From: Pseudomonas nunensis
GTDB lineage: Bacteria > Pseudomonadota > Gammaproteobacteria > Pseudomonadales > Pseudomonadaceae
Assembly: GCF_024296925.1 (NCBI RefSeq)
Contig: NZ_CP101125.1
Coordinates: 4,218,501 to 4,282,500, forward strand
Direction: 5' to 3'
Length of the DNA stretch: 64,000 nt
Below are positions 1 to 7,613 of the stretch, piece after piece (positions within the stretch are counted from its first letter, which is position 1; each line of letters starts with the position of its first letter). The notes below the pieces were generated by a model that did no database searches, had not been told where the DNA came from, and saw only the letters and a list, made by a program, of their open reading frames with translations. The position numbers and the translations under genes were made by a program.

Positions 1-541
1 ACGCCGCCACCGCATCGCGCTTGGCTTCGCTGTAGCGCACTGCCGACGGGTTCTGGAAGGTCGGGATCAGGTAGATGAAGGCGGGTTTGTGCTGTTCCAG
101 GCGCGCCCGCAACTGAGGCAGGTTCGGGCCGTCGGCTTCCTGCGGGACGGTGATGCAGTCGGCGCCGAACAGCTGGAAAATCTGCAACGCCGCCAGATAG
201 GTCGGCGCTTCGAGCAGGATCTCGGTGCCTTTGTCGATGTAGAGCTTGGCCGCCAGATCGAGAGTTTGCTGGGAGCCGCTGACCACCAGCACCTGACTTG
301 CCTCGCACGGCACACCTAACGCTCGCGCTTCGGCAGCGAGGGCTTCGCGCAACGCAGGCTCACCTTCGCTCATGCCGTATTGGCCCATGGACAACGGCAT
401 GTCGGCCCATTCGACTTTCGGCAGCATGGCTTCGGCCGGCAAGCCGCCAGCGAACGACATCACCTCCGGGCGCTGGGCTGCGGCGAGGATTTCACGGATC
501 AAAGAACTTTTAAGGCGCGAGACACGTTCGGAAAAAGCCAT
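1..541 (-). CDS. PLP-dependent aminotransferase, class I/II (3' part outside window)
   Basis: Reading leftward from an ATG at 541, the frame is open to the window edge (180 codons). The translation begins MAFSERVSRLKSSLIREI and continues with the features of fold-type I aminotransferases of the 2-aminoadipate/valine-pyruvate or MocR-C-terminal type: a GGLPA segment, a YG..EG..LR.A motif, SGSQQTLDLAAKLY (the helix binding the cofactor phosphate), EAPTYLA and PTFQNPSA. The Schiff-base lysine would lie past the edge, so activity cannot be confirmed. It is divergent from a MarR regulator with only 81 bp between the ATGs, so the regulator may control it. The amino acid substrate cannot be told from this fragment. 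Confidence 0.85.
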   Translation of the reverse strand, partial: MAFSERVSRLKSSLIREILAAAQRPEVMSFAGGLPAEAMLPKVEWADMPLSMGQYGMSEGEPALREALAAEARALGVPCEASQVLVVSGSQQTLDLAAKLYIDKGTEILLEAPTYLAALQIFQLFGADCITVPQEADGPNLPQLRARLEQHKPAFIYLIPTFQNPSAVRYSEAKRDAVAA

Positions 542-574
542 GGGGTCACCGGTAGCGAGGCCTGAGGAAAATGA

Positions 575-589
575 GTCAAACTGGTTGAC
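575..589. promoter_or_regulatory. Candidate MarR operator in divergent promoter
   Basis: A 15-bp interrupted palindrome, GTCAAACTGGTTGAC (5-bp arms GTCAA/TTGAC), sits between the divergent aminotransferase and MarR genes. MarR proteins usually bind such elements next to their own gene. The assignment is inference from position and symmetry. Confidence 0.35.
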
Positions 590-622
590 CGAAATTACGA
601 CAGCTTGAGCGGATACGTCAAT

Positions 623-1069
623 ATGCTTGACCTTAAAAACCCAACGACCCAGCAACACGCCATGGAAGCGTTTTTCTTCGGCTACCAGGCGTTCACCGCC
701 AAGGCTGACGAAATGCTTGAACGTCGAGGCTTGAGTCGGGTGCATCAACGCATCGTGTTTTTCATCGCCCGCTACCCGAACCTGAGCGTGAAGGAATTGC
801 TCGCGCTGCTAGGCGTGACCAAGCAGGCGCTGAACATGCCGTTGCGGCAATTGGTGGAAATGCATCTGGTGGAGAGCGTGGCGTCCGAGGCCGACAAGCG
901 TAAGCGGCTGCTGGAGTTGACCGAGGATGGCGCGCGGTTCGAGCAGTCATTGCGGCGTGAGCAGGTGAAATTGCTGGAGCGGGTGTTTGCCGAGGCTGGG
1001 GAAGCGGCGGTGGATGGGTGGTTGGCGGTGAATCTGGCGTTGGGGAAAAGCCAAGTGACCGCGGACTAA
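623..1069 (+). CDS. MarR-family transcriptional regulator
   Basis: The product has 148 residues from the ATG at 623 (MLDLKNPTTQ...); an in-frame TTG at 605 is possible but lacks a clear ribosome site. The middle carries a winged-helix domain: 'VHQRIVFFIARYPNLSVKEL' region as helices 1-2, LLGVTKQALNMPLRQL as the recognition helix, then a DKRKRLLELT wing typical of MarR proteins, with dimerising helices at both ends. It probably represses or senses a small ligand for the divergent aminotransferase. The ligand is not recognisable. Confidence 0.85.
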   Translation: MLDLKNPTTQQHAMEAFFFGYQAFTAKADEMLERRGLSRVHQRIVFFIARYPNLSVKELLALLGVTKQALNMPLRQLVEMHLVESVASEADKRKRLLELTEDGARFEQSLRREQVKLLERVFAEAGEAAVDGWLAVNLALGKSQVTAD

Positions 1070-1105
1070 GCGGACTGTCTGTTGGATTTTTATGAATTGA
1101 TCTGG

Positions 1106-1195
1106 CGCCTTCGCGAGCAAGCCCGCTCCCACAGGTGATCGGGTTCCTTCAGGGGAATGCGGTCGAGTGTGGGAGCGGGCTTGCTCGCGAAGGCG
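1106..1195. repeat. REP pair (family 1, REPIN-like)
   Basis: Two inverted copies of the CTTCGCGAGCAAGCCCGCTC / GAGCGGGCTTGCTCGCGAAG core separated by about 35 bp. This is the most common extragenic palindrome in the window. Confidence 0.9.
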
Positions 1196-1264
1196 TCCCT
1201 CCAGGCGATATATCCCTATCGCCAGACTTTTCGTCGACAAAATCAAAAACATTATTTGCTTTAT

Positions 1265-1274
1265 TTGTATACAA
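1265..1274. promoter_or_regulatory. Palindromic operator candidate TTGTATACAA (azgA)
   Basis: A perfect 10-bp palindrome, 12 bp with flanking T/A. The same sequence recurs at 4295-4304 before puuE and with one change at 4100-4109 before uraH. This type of site is typical of FadR-like GntR repressors. No such regulator is adjacent in the window. Confidence 0.5.
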
Positions 1275-1301
1275 AAGCATAATCCACTTCGTGCGAGTTC
1301 C

Positions 1302-1315
1302 TGACCAAGAGGTCA
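1302..1315. promoter_or_regulatory. TGACC-N4-GGTCA palindrome in azgA leader
   Basis: A perfect 5+5 inverted repeat. It lies in a longer block (TTCCTGACCAA...CAAC) that recurs with few changes at 10833-10852 in the tsx leader. It may be an operator or part of a structured leader. Confidence 0.35.
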
Positions 1316-1403
1316 ACAAATTCGCAAGTGCCTCAAAGGGCCGCTGCCACCCTCATGGGTCCGGCCCTGGAAATAAAAATAAAACTCTTGAGGAGTACTC
1401 GCT

Positions 1404-2753
1404 GTGGAAAGCCGCAAATCCGAAGCCCCGTCGCTGGATCTCTCGCCGCCGTTACGCAATGGCTGGCTGGAGCGCATCTTCAAACTCTCCTTGCACGGCA
1501 CCACGGTGAAGACCGAGCTGATTGCCGGTCTGACAACCTTCATCACCATGGCTTACATCATCTTCGTCAACCCGAACATCATGGCCGACGCCGGCATTGA
1601 TCACGGCGCCGCGTTCGTCGCCACGTGCATCGCCGCTGCGCTGGGTTGCCTGTTGATGGGCCTGTACGCCAACTGGCCGGTCGGCCTCGCGCCGGGTATG
1701 GGCCTCAACGCATTCTTCACCTACACCGTGGTCGGCACCATGGGCTACAACTGGGAAACCGCCCTCGGCGCGGTGTTTGTCTCCGGTGTGTTGTTCATGA
1801 TCCTGACCTTCTCCAAGATTCGCGAATGGCTGCTCAACAGCATTCCGGTCAGTCTGCGCTACGCCATGGGCGCCGGTGTCGGGCTGTTTTTGGGGATCAT
1901 CGGCCTGAAAACCGCCGGCATCGTCGTCGACAGCCCGGCGACCCTGATCAAGCTCGGCTCCTTGCGCGAACCCGGCCCGCTGCTGGCCGCCATCTGCTTC
2001 CTGATGATTGCGGTGCTCAGCTACCACAAAGTCTTCGGCGCGATTCTCATCAGCATCATCACCGTGACCCTCGCCGGTTGGGGACTGGGCCTGGTCCACT
2101 ACGAGGGCATCATGTCTGCCCCGCCAAGCCTGGCGCCGACCTGGATGGCCATGAACGTGGCCGGCGTGTTCAACGTCAGCATGATCAGCGTAGTGCTGGC
2201 CTTCCTTTTCGTGCACATGTTTGACACCGCCGGCACCTTGATGGGCGTCGCCCAGCGCGCCAATCTGGTGAATGCTGAAGGCCGCATCGAAAACCTGTCC
2301 CGCGCCATGAAAGCCGATAGCGCCTCCAGCGTTTTCGGGGCGATGGTCGGTGTTCCGCCAGTAACAAGCTATGTAGAAAGTGCCGCGGGTGTAGCCGCTG
2401 GTGGTCGGACTGGTCTTACCGCAGTGACCGTAGGTGTGCTATTTATTGCCGCGATGTTCTTCGCACCGCTGGCTGGCATGATTCCCGCTTACGCAACCGC
2501 CGGTGCGCTGATTTATGTAGCGATGCTGATGATGAGCGGCATGGCGCACATCGAATGGGATGAAGCGACTGACAGCATTCCGGCGATTGTCACCGCGATC
2601 ATGATGCCGTTGACCTTCTCGGTCGCCGATGGCATCGCGCTGGGCTTCATCACTTATGTGGTGCTGAAGGCCGGCACCGGTAAGTACAAGGAAATTTCCG
2701 TCAGCTTGTGGGTGCTCTGCGCGATCTTTATCGCCAAGTTCGTTTTCTTGTAA
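1404..2753 (+). CDS. AzgA-family purine (adenine/guanine/hypoxanthine) permease
   Basis: The 449-residue inner-membrane protein starts at a GTG preceded by GAGGAG. It has 12-14 hydrophobic segments and the signatures of the AzgA/PbuG/AdeQ branch of nucleobase transporters: ELIAGLTTFITMAYIIFVNP near the N terminus, GMGLNAFFTYTVV, DTAGTLMGVAQRA in the middle, and PVTSYVESAAGVAAGGRTGL, which corresponds to the substrate-binding loop. It should import purine bases with protons for the catabolic genes downstream. Its own palindrome (1265) suggests co-regulation with puuE. The exact base transported (adenine, hypoxanthine or guanine) cannot be assigned. Confidence 0.93.
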   Translation: MESRKSEAPSLDLSPPLRNGWLERIFKLSLHGTTVKTELIAGLTTFITMAYIIFVNPNIMADAGIDHGAAFVATCIAAALGCLLMGLYANWPVGLAPGMGLNAFFTYTVVGTMGYNWETALGAVFVSGVLFMILTFSKIREWLLNSIPVSLRYAMGAGVGLFLGIIGLKTAGIVVDSPATLIKLGSLREPGPLLAAICFLMIAVLSYHKVFGAILISIITVTLAGWGLGLVHYEGIMSAPPSLAPTWMAMNVAGVFNVSMISVVLAFLFVHMFDTAGTLMGVAQRANLVNAEGRIENLSRAMKADSASSVFGAMVGVPPVTSYVESAAGVAAGGRTGLTAVTVGVLFIAAMFFAPLAGMIPAYATAGALIYVAMLMMSGMAHIEWDEATDSIPAIVTAIMMPLTFSVADGIALGFITYVVLKAGTGKYKEISVSLWVLCAIFIAKFVFL

Positions 2754-2771
2754 GCGGTCATAGCTTCAAAC

Positions 2772-2799
2772 AGCCTCACCCCGTCGGGTGGGGCTTTTG
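2772..2799 (+). terminator. Rho-independent terminator after azgA
   Basis: GCCTCACCC-CGTC-GGGTGGGGC hairpin followed by TTTT, 20 bases after the azgA stop and just before the ribosome site of the next gene. Confidence 0.75.
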
Positions 2800-2817
2800 C
2801 ATATTTGGAGGAAAGTG

Positions 2818-3444
2818 ATGAGTCTGGAAACCTGGCTGCTGTTCAGCGGCGCTGCGCTGGTGGTGATCCTGATCCCGGGGCCATTGTCTTTGCTGATGAT
2901 CAGCAACAGTTTGAACTACGGTTTGCGCCGTTCCTACCCGGCGTTTCTCGGTGGAGTGATTGCCTCGATTTGCTTGCTCAGTGCCTCGGCATTGGGTCTG
3001 GGCGCTCTGCTGCTGGCGTCGGAACAGCTGTTCAGCGCGCTGAAGATCGTCGGCGCGCTGTACCTGTTCTACCTCGCCTGGCAGAGCTGGCAGCAATCGC
3101 GTCAGCCATCAGTCGGTGCCGAAGTGCCCCAGGCTGCGCCAGTGCCGCGTTTTCGTGCGCTGTTTGGTCGCGCGTTCGTGCTGGGTGCGAGCAATCCGAA
3201 AGACATCCTGTTCTTCGCCGCTTTCCTGCCGCAATTCTTGAGCGCCGAGCAACCGTTCCTGCCGCAATTGTTGGTGATGATCGCTACCTGGACCGTGCTC
3301 GATCTGTTGTGCAAGTTGGCCTATGGGCTGGGCGCGCATGGCGCGGCGCGGTATCTGCGCACGGGCAAAGGGCAGAGTTGGTTTAACCGGATCAGTGCCG
3401 GGTTGTTCAGTGGTGCGGGGGCGGCGTCGTTGTTGAGCCGTTAA
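2818..3444 (+). CDS. LysE/RhtB-family amino acid exporter
   Basis: The product has 208 residues from the ATG at 2818, which is preceded by GGAGGAAAG; the longer in-frame reading from 2788 runs through the terminator and is not used. Six hydrophobic segments and the family motif IPGPLSLLMISNSLNYG near residue 18, together with GASNPKDILFFAAFLPQF near residue 120, mark a LysE/RhtB exporter (amino acid or homoserine lactone efflux). It lies between the purine permease and the convergent uraH, and a role in purine use is not evident. Confidence 0.9.
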   Translation: MSLETWLLFSGAALVVILIPGPLSLLMISNSLNYGLRRSYPAFLGGVIASICLLSASALGLGALLLASEQLFSALKIVGALYLFYLAWQSWQQSRQPSVGAEVPQAAPVPRFRALFGRAFVLGASNPKDILFFAAFLPQFLSAEQPFLPQLLVMIATWTVLDLLCKLAYGLGAHGAARYLRTGKGQSWFNRISAGLFSGAGAASLLSR

Positions 3445-3448
3445 GCGC

Positions 3449-3533
3449 AAAAGATCGCAGCCTCGTTGCACTCGACAGCTCCTACAGGGGAATGCGTTTC
3501 CATGTAGGAGCTGCCGAAGGCTGCGATCTTTTG
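3449..3533. repeat. REP pair (family 2)
   Basis: Inverted copies of AAAAGATCGCAGCC...GGAGCTG around a short spacer. The same family recurs at 16371-16453 and 19691-19794. Confidence 0.85.
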
Positions 3534-3547
3534 ACTTTCCCAAGGAC

Positions 3548-3574
3548 AAAAAAAAGCCCGCAGTGTGGGCGGGC
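3548..3574 (-). terminator. Terminator of uraH
   Basis: On the minus strand a GCCCGC...GCGGGC hairpin is followed by eight T residues, 40 bases past the uraH stop. Confidence 0.8.
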
Positions 3575-3615
3575 AAAAGACCAAAGAAGCTTTATGCGCA
3601 GATTCTTGGGGGAGT

Positions 3616-3969
3616 CTAGCTTCCTCTGTAGGTCGAATAGCTATAGGGCGAAATCAGCAACGGCACATGGTAGTGATCCTGCTCGGCAGAGATGCCGAAC
3701 CGCAGCACCACCACATCCAGGAACGCCGGCTCCGGCAGCTGAACGCCACGGGCGCGGTAGTAATCGCCCGCATGAAACTGAACCTGATAGACCCCGGAAC
3801 GGTAGTCATCGCCTTGCAGCAACGGTGCATCGACACGGCCATCGCTGTTGGTGATCGCACTGGCGACCAATTCCAGTTGCGAGCCTTCAACGCGGTACAA
3901 CTCGACCTTGATCGAGCTGCCCGGGCAACCGTGTGCAGCGTCCAAAACGTGTGTAGTCAAACGTCCCAT
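3616..3969 (-). CDS. uraH: 5-hydroxyisourate hydrolase (transthyretin-like)
   Basis: This 117-residue enzyme hydrolyses 5-hydroxyisourate, the product of urate oxidation, to OHCU. It has the family's two signatures: an N-terminal RLTTHVLDAAHGCPG and the C-terminal tetrapeptide YRGS, with H..V(P)LL..P..YSTYRGS carrying active-site residues. The length is normal for the family. No signal peptide is visible, so it is cytoplasmic. It is transcribed away from puuE, and a near-palindrome (4100-4109) lies 131 bp upstream of its start. Confidence 0.96.
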   Translation of the reverse strand: MGRLTTHVLDAAHGCPGSSIKVELYRVEGSQLELVASAITNSDGRVDAPLLQGDDYRSGVYQVQFHAGDYYRARGVQLPEPAFLDVVVLRFGISAEQDHYHVPLLISPYSYSTYRGS

Positions 3970-4099
3970 TGATTCTGCGCGTCTGGCTGCATGCTGCAGT
4001 CAGGCCTCGCGCCTCCCGAAGTCAGTTGAAAGGAGACCGCACCGTTTCGGAGCACGAAAAGCTGCGGCGAGCGACTGATTAAGACACTTTTCAAAAAAA

Positions 4100-4109
4100 T
4101 TGTACACAA
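4100..4109. promoter_or_regulatory. Operator candidate TTGTACACAA (uraH side)
   Basis: One base differs from the perfect palindrome found before azgA and puuE; extended, it reads ATTGTACACAAT. It is the closest such site to uraH. Confidence 0.45.
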
Positions 4110-4274
4110 TAAAAACGACATTTTTATCCTGACCACCGCCATTCCACGATTCACGGCGAATCTGACCACAAACCATGCGTGCAGCGGACCTTCTATCCAT
4201 TAGCTGACCAGTCAGGCAGGTTTCTTGCAGTAGCATCCTTTCATGACAGTCAATGAAAAATGCAAAAATTCAGG

Positions 4275-4304
4275 CTTACAAAGTGGATATAAAGTTGTAT
4301 ACAA
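4275..4304 (+). promoter_or_regulatory. puuE promoter with overlapping TTGTATACAA operator
   Basis: CTTACA (4275-4280), a 17-bp spacer and TATACA (4298-4303) make a plausible sigma-70 promoter, and the perfect palindrome 4295-4304 covers the -10 element, as expected for a repressor site. The promoter is a prediction; the palindrome is directly visible. Confidence 0.5.
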
Positions 4305-4388
4305 TCAGCCCATCGCTGTGACGCCAGCCTTGCGTCTGATCGCCAGGCCGCCACACAAACCTGTCAACGAATAAGAAGGAAGACTGCA

Positions 4389-5315
4389 GTGAGCGCTGAC
4401 TACCCACGCGACCTGGTCGGTTACGGCAGTAACCCTCCGCACCCACACTGGCCGGGCAATGCCCGCATCGCCCTGTCCTTCGTGCTCAATTACGAGGAAG
4501 GTGGCGAGCGCAATATCCTGCACGGCGATAAAGAATCCGAAGCCTTCCTCTCGGAAATGGTCTCGGCGCAGCCGCTGCAAGGCGCGCGCAACATGAGTAT
4601 GGAATCCCTTTACGAGTATGGCAGCCGCGCCGGCGTGTGGCGGGTGCTGAAGCTGTTCAAGGAATTCGACATCCCGTTGACCATCTTCGCCGTCGCGATG
4701 GCCGCCCAGCGCCACCCGGACGTGATCCGCGCGATGGTAGATGCTGGCCACGAGATCTGCAGCCACGGCTACCGCTGGATCGACTATCAGTACATGGACG
4801 AAGCGCAGGAACGCGAGCACATGCTCGAAGCGATCCGCATCCTCACCGAACTCACCGGCGAACGCCCATTGGGCTGGTACACCGGCCGCACCGGCCCGAA
4901 CACCCGTCGGCTGGTGATGGAAGAAGGCGGTTTCCTCTACGACTGCGACACCTACGACGACGACCTGCCCTACTGGGAACCGAACAACCCGACCGGCAAG
5001 CCGCACCTGGTGATCCCGTACACCCTGGACACCAACGACATGCGCTTCACTCAGGTCCAGGGTTTCAACAAGGGCGACGATTTCTTCGAATACCTCAAAG
5101 ACGCGTTCGATGTGCTGTACGCCGAAGGTGCCGAAGCGCCGAAGATGCTCTCGATTGGTCTGCACTGCCGCTTGATCGGCCGTCCGGCGCGTCTCGCCTC
5201 GCTCAAGCGCTTTATCGAATACGCTAAAAGTCATGAACAGGTGTGGTTCAGCCGCCGTGTCGACATCGCTCGCCACTGGCACGACACCCACCCGTACCAA
5301 GGGGCTGCCAAATGA
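4389..5315 (+). CDS. puuE: Allantoinase PuuE (polysaccharide-deacetylase fold)
   Basis: The 308-residue protein starts at a GTG after AAGAAGGAAGAC. It opens allantoin to allantoate in the cytoplasm. The sequence MSADYPRDLVGYGSNPPHPHWPG, then IALSFVLNYEEGGERN and DAGHEICSHGYRWIDY are diagnostic of PuuE, which belongs to the NodB-like carbohydrate-deacetylase superfamily and not to the metal amidohydrolase allantoinases. It is the first gene of the catabolic operon and overlaps uraD by four bases (ATGA), so translation is coupled. Confidence 0.96.
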   Translation: MSADYPRDLVGYGSNPPHPHWPGNARIALSFVLNYEEGGERNILHGDKESEAFLSEMVSAQPLQGARNMSMESLYEYGSRAGVWRVLKLFKEFDIPLTIFAVAMAAQRHPDVIRAMVDAGHEICSHGYRWIDYQYMDEAQEREHMLEAIRILTELTGERPLGWYTGRTGPNTRRLVMEEGGFLYDCDTYDDDLPYWEPNNPTGKPHLVIPYTLDTNDMRFTQVQGFNKGDDFFEYLKDAFDVLYAEGAEAPKMLSIGLHCRLIGRPARLASLKRFIEYAKSHEQVWFSRRVDIARHWHDTHPYQGAAK

Positions 5316-5827
5316 GCACCTTTCAAACCCTGAAACCGTCGAGCCTGAACCGCGATGCATTCGTCGCCGCGTTCGCTGACATCTACGAACATTCGCCATG
5401 GGTGGCCGAGAAGGCCTTCGACCTGGGCCAGGACGCTTCGATCGACCAGATCGAAACCCTGCACCAGCGCATGAGCGACATCCTGTTGAGCGCTGATCAC
5501 GCAAGCCAACTGGCCCTGATCAACGCTCACCCGGACCTGGCCGGCAAAGCCGCCGTCCAGGGCCAACTGACCGAAGCCAGCACCAATGAACAAGCGGGCG
5601 CCGGTATTCACCAATGCACGGCCGAAGAGTTCCAGCGCTTCACCGAGCTGAACGACGCCTACAAGGCCAAGTTCAAGTTTCCCTTCATCATGGCGGTAAA
5701 AGGCAGCAACCGGCATCAGATCCTCGCGGCGTTCGAAACGCGCATTCACAACTCGGCAGATACCGAATTCAAATGCGCGCTGGCAGAGATCAACAAGATC
5801 GCCCTGTTCCGTTTACTGACCCTATAG
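5312..5827 (+). CDS. uraD: OHCU decarboxylase
   Basis: The start is the ATG at 5312 overlapping the puuE stop (ATGA), giving 171 residues. The enzyme decarboxylates 2-oxo-4-hydroxy-4-carboxy-5-ureidoimidazoline to S-allantoin. Family marks are EHSPWVAEKAF, INAHPDLAGKAA (with the catalytic-region His), LTEASTNEQAGAG and FKFPFIMAVKGSNRHQIL. The protein is all-helical, cytoplasmic and normal in length. It acts between UraH and PuuE in the pathway encoded here. Confidence 0.96.
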   Translation: MSTFQTLKPSSLNRDAFVAAFADIYEHSPWVAEKAFDLGQDASIDQIETLHQRMSDILLSADHASQLALINAHPDLAGKAAVQGQLTEASTNEQAGAGIHQCTAEEFQRFTELNDAYKAKFKFPFIMAVKGSNRHQILAAFETRIHNSADTEFKCALAEINKIALFRLLTL

Positions 5828-5917
5828 CGAGCCTGGCCCGAGAAACCTCATGAACGCTTGCGTTTCCCAGGGCCCTGCAAGCATCCCAAGCCAACTTATT
5901 AAAGGCAGACAAGAAGA

Positions 5918-6913
5918 ATGAAAGCTTACGCCGTACCTTTCGAGAAGTTCGTCAACCTGGCCGACGCCCGCCTGGGCACCAAAATCATCTCGGTCACCGA
6001 TGACTGGTTCGCTGATGCCAACCGCCTGTTCCAGCCAACCCCGGCTGTGTGGAAAGAAGGCGTGTTCGATGACAACGGCAAGTGGATGGACGGCTGGGAA
6101 TCGCGCCGCAAGCGCTTCGAAGGCTATGACAGCGCCGTGATCCGCCTGGGTGTAGCAGGCTCGATCAAAGGCGTGGACATCGACACTTCATTCTTCACCG
6201 GCAACTACCCGCCGTCGGCCTCCCTGGAAGCCTGTTTCCTGGCTGAAGGCGAGCCAACCGAAAACACCCAGTGGGTTGAAGTGCTGTCGGCCGTCGAGCT
6301 GCAAGGCAACAGCCACCACTACCACGAAATCAATAACGACCAGGCCTTCAGCCACCTGCGCTTCAACATCTACCCGGATGGCGGCGTGGCGCGTCTGCGC
6401 GTGTACGGCGTGCCGCACCGCGACTGGTCGGCCGTTGGCGACAACGAGCAGATCGACCTCGCTGCAGCCTTGAACGGTGGCCGCGCCCTCGCCTGCTCCG
6501 ACGAACACTTCGGTCGCATGAGCAACATCCTCAACCCGGGCCGTGGCATCAACATGGGCGACGGCTGGGAAACTGCACGTCGTCGCACGCCGGGCAATGA
6601 CTGGGTAATCGTCGCCTTGGGTCATGCCGGCGAAGTCGAGAAAGTCATCGTCGACACCCTGCACTTCAAGGGCAACTACCCGGACACGTGCTCGATCCAG
6701 GGCGCTTTCGTGAAGGGCGGCACCGACAGCCAGATCGAAACCCAATCGCTGTTCTGGCGCGAACTGCTGCCAGCGCAGAAACTGGAAATGCACGCCGAAC
6801 ACACCTTCGCCGAGCAGATCAAGGCCCTGGGCCCGATCACCCACATCCGCCTGAACGTGTTCCCGGATGGTGGTGTGAGTCGCCTGCGCGTATTGGGCAA
6901 GGTCGCTAAATAA
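5918..6913 (+). CDS. alc: Allantoicase
   Basis: This 331-residue enzyme splits allantoate into ureidoglycolate and urea. It contains two homologous jelly-roll allantoicase repeats: the first around residues 15-165 ([44 protein letters not shown]) and the second around 190-330 ([45 protein letters not shown]). A start at the ATG at 5918 with AAGAAG upstream fits. It is 90 bp downstream of uraD and co-directional with it. Confidence 0.96.
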   Translation: MKAYAVPFEKFVNLADARLGTKIISVTDDWFADANRLFQPTPAVWKEGVFDDNGKWMDGWESRRKRFEGYDSAVIRLGVAGSIKGVDIDTSFFTGNYPPSASLEACFLAEGEPTENTQWVEVLSAVELQGNSHHYHEINNDQAFSHLRFNIYPDGGVARLRVYGVPHRDWSAVGDNEQIDLAAALNGGRALACSDEHFGRMSNILNPGRGINMGDGWETARRRTPGNDWVIVALGHAGEVEKVIVDTLHFKGNYPDTCSIQGAFVKGGTDSQIETQSLFWRELLPAQKLEMHAEHTFAEQIKALGPITHIRLNVFPDGGVSRLRVLGKVAK

Positions 6914-6923
6914 GCGCTGAACC

Positions 6924-7018
6924 TGTGGCGAGGGAGCTTGCTCCCGCTGGGCTGCGAAGCGGCCCCAAAAGCTTGGGAGCGCTTCGCACTCCAGCGGGAG
7001 CAAGCTCCCTCGCCACAA
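6924..7018. repeat. REP pair (family 3)
   Basis: TGTGGCGAGGGAGCTTGCTC and its inverse AGCAAGCTCCCTCGCCACA enclose a GAAGC-rich spacer. It sits inside the alc-allA gap and could weaken or stabilise the mRNA there. Confidence 0.9.
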
Positions 7019-7059
7019 GAGCGGAACCAACAACACAGAACTCGGAAAAGAAGACCAGC

Positions 7060-7563
7060 ATGCGCACACTGACGATTGAACCGCTGACCAAAGAAGCCTT
7101 CGCCCCTTTCGGTGACGTGATCGAAACCGACGGCAGCGATCACTTCATGATCAACAACGGTTCGACCATGCGCTTCCATAAACTGGCGACGGTGGAAACC
7201 GCCACGCCAGAGGACAACGCGATCATCAGCATCTTCCGCGCCGACGCGCAGGACATGCCGCTGACCGTCAGCATGCTGGAGCGTCACCCGCTGGGCAGCC
7301 AGGCTTTCATTCCGCTGCTCGGCAACCCCTTTCTGATCGTGGTCGCGCCACTTGGCGATGAACCTGTATCAGGCTTGGTCCGCGCCTTCGTTACCAACGG
7401 CAGGCAGGGCATTAATTACCATCGCGGCGTTTGGCACCATCCGGTGCTGACGATCGAAAAGCGGGATGACTTCCTGGTGGTTGATCGCAGTGGCACAGGC
7501 AATAACTGCGATGAGCATTTTTTCAAAGAGGATGAGCGTTTGATCCTCGCCCCCCACCAATAA
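7060..7563 (+). CDS. allA: Ureidoglycolate lyase
   Basis: The start is the ATG at 7060, giving MRTLTIEPLTKEAFAPFGDV and 167 residues. A longer reading from 6925 would run through the REP and is rejected. The cupin-fold protein releases glyoxylate and urea from ureidoglycolate, the last step of the path. Conserved elements are the N-terminal APFGDVIE, LERHPLGSQAFIPL and NYHRGVWHHPVL with the metal/substrate-binding histidines. It lies between alc and puuD. Confidence 0.95.
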   Translation: MRTLTIEPLTKEAFAPFGDVIETDGSDHFMINNGSTMRFHKLATVETATPEDNAIISIFRADAQDMPLTVSMLERHPLGSQAFIPLLGNPFLIVVAPLGDEPVSGLVRAFVTNGRQGINYHRGVWHHPVLTIEKRDDFLVVDRSGTGNNCDEHFFKEDERLILAPHQ

Positions 7564-7613
7564 GAGAAGGTCTGATCACTCGACAACAGAGTGACAGGCG
7601 AGAGGTAAAGACT

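Larger units (their letters stand above)
1070..1403 (+). other. Intergenic leader region of azgA
   Basis: These 334 bases contain no credible gene. They hold a REP pair (1106-1195), a TTGTATACAA palindrome (1265-1274), a TGACC-N4-GGTCA palindrome (1302-1315), a strong hairpin (1337-1368, AGGGCCG pairing with CGGCCCT and an inner ACCC/GGGT stem) and the GAGGAG ribosome site of the permease. The lower GC content around 1230-1300 suggests a promoter. Confidence 0.6.
3970..4388. other. Divergent uraH/puuE control region
   Basis: These 419 bases contain no credible gene and have lower GC than the flanks. They carry two TTGTAYACAA sites (4100-4109, 4295-4304), three direct CTGACCA heptamers (4129, 4162, 4204) and a TTTCAT/ATGAAA inverted repeat (4239-4258). 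The arrangement suggests a two-sided promoter with more than one regulator. Confidence 0.6.

Noticed and set aside
1452-2216. 254-codon frame opposite azgA
   Set aside because: Antisense shadow of a membrane protein gene, with the typical Gly/His/Asp/Gln-rich composition.
6925-7059. Upstream extension of allA
   Set aside because: It is the translated REP element; the ATG at 7060 gives the normal family N terminus.
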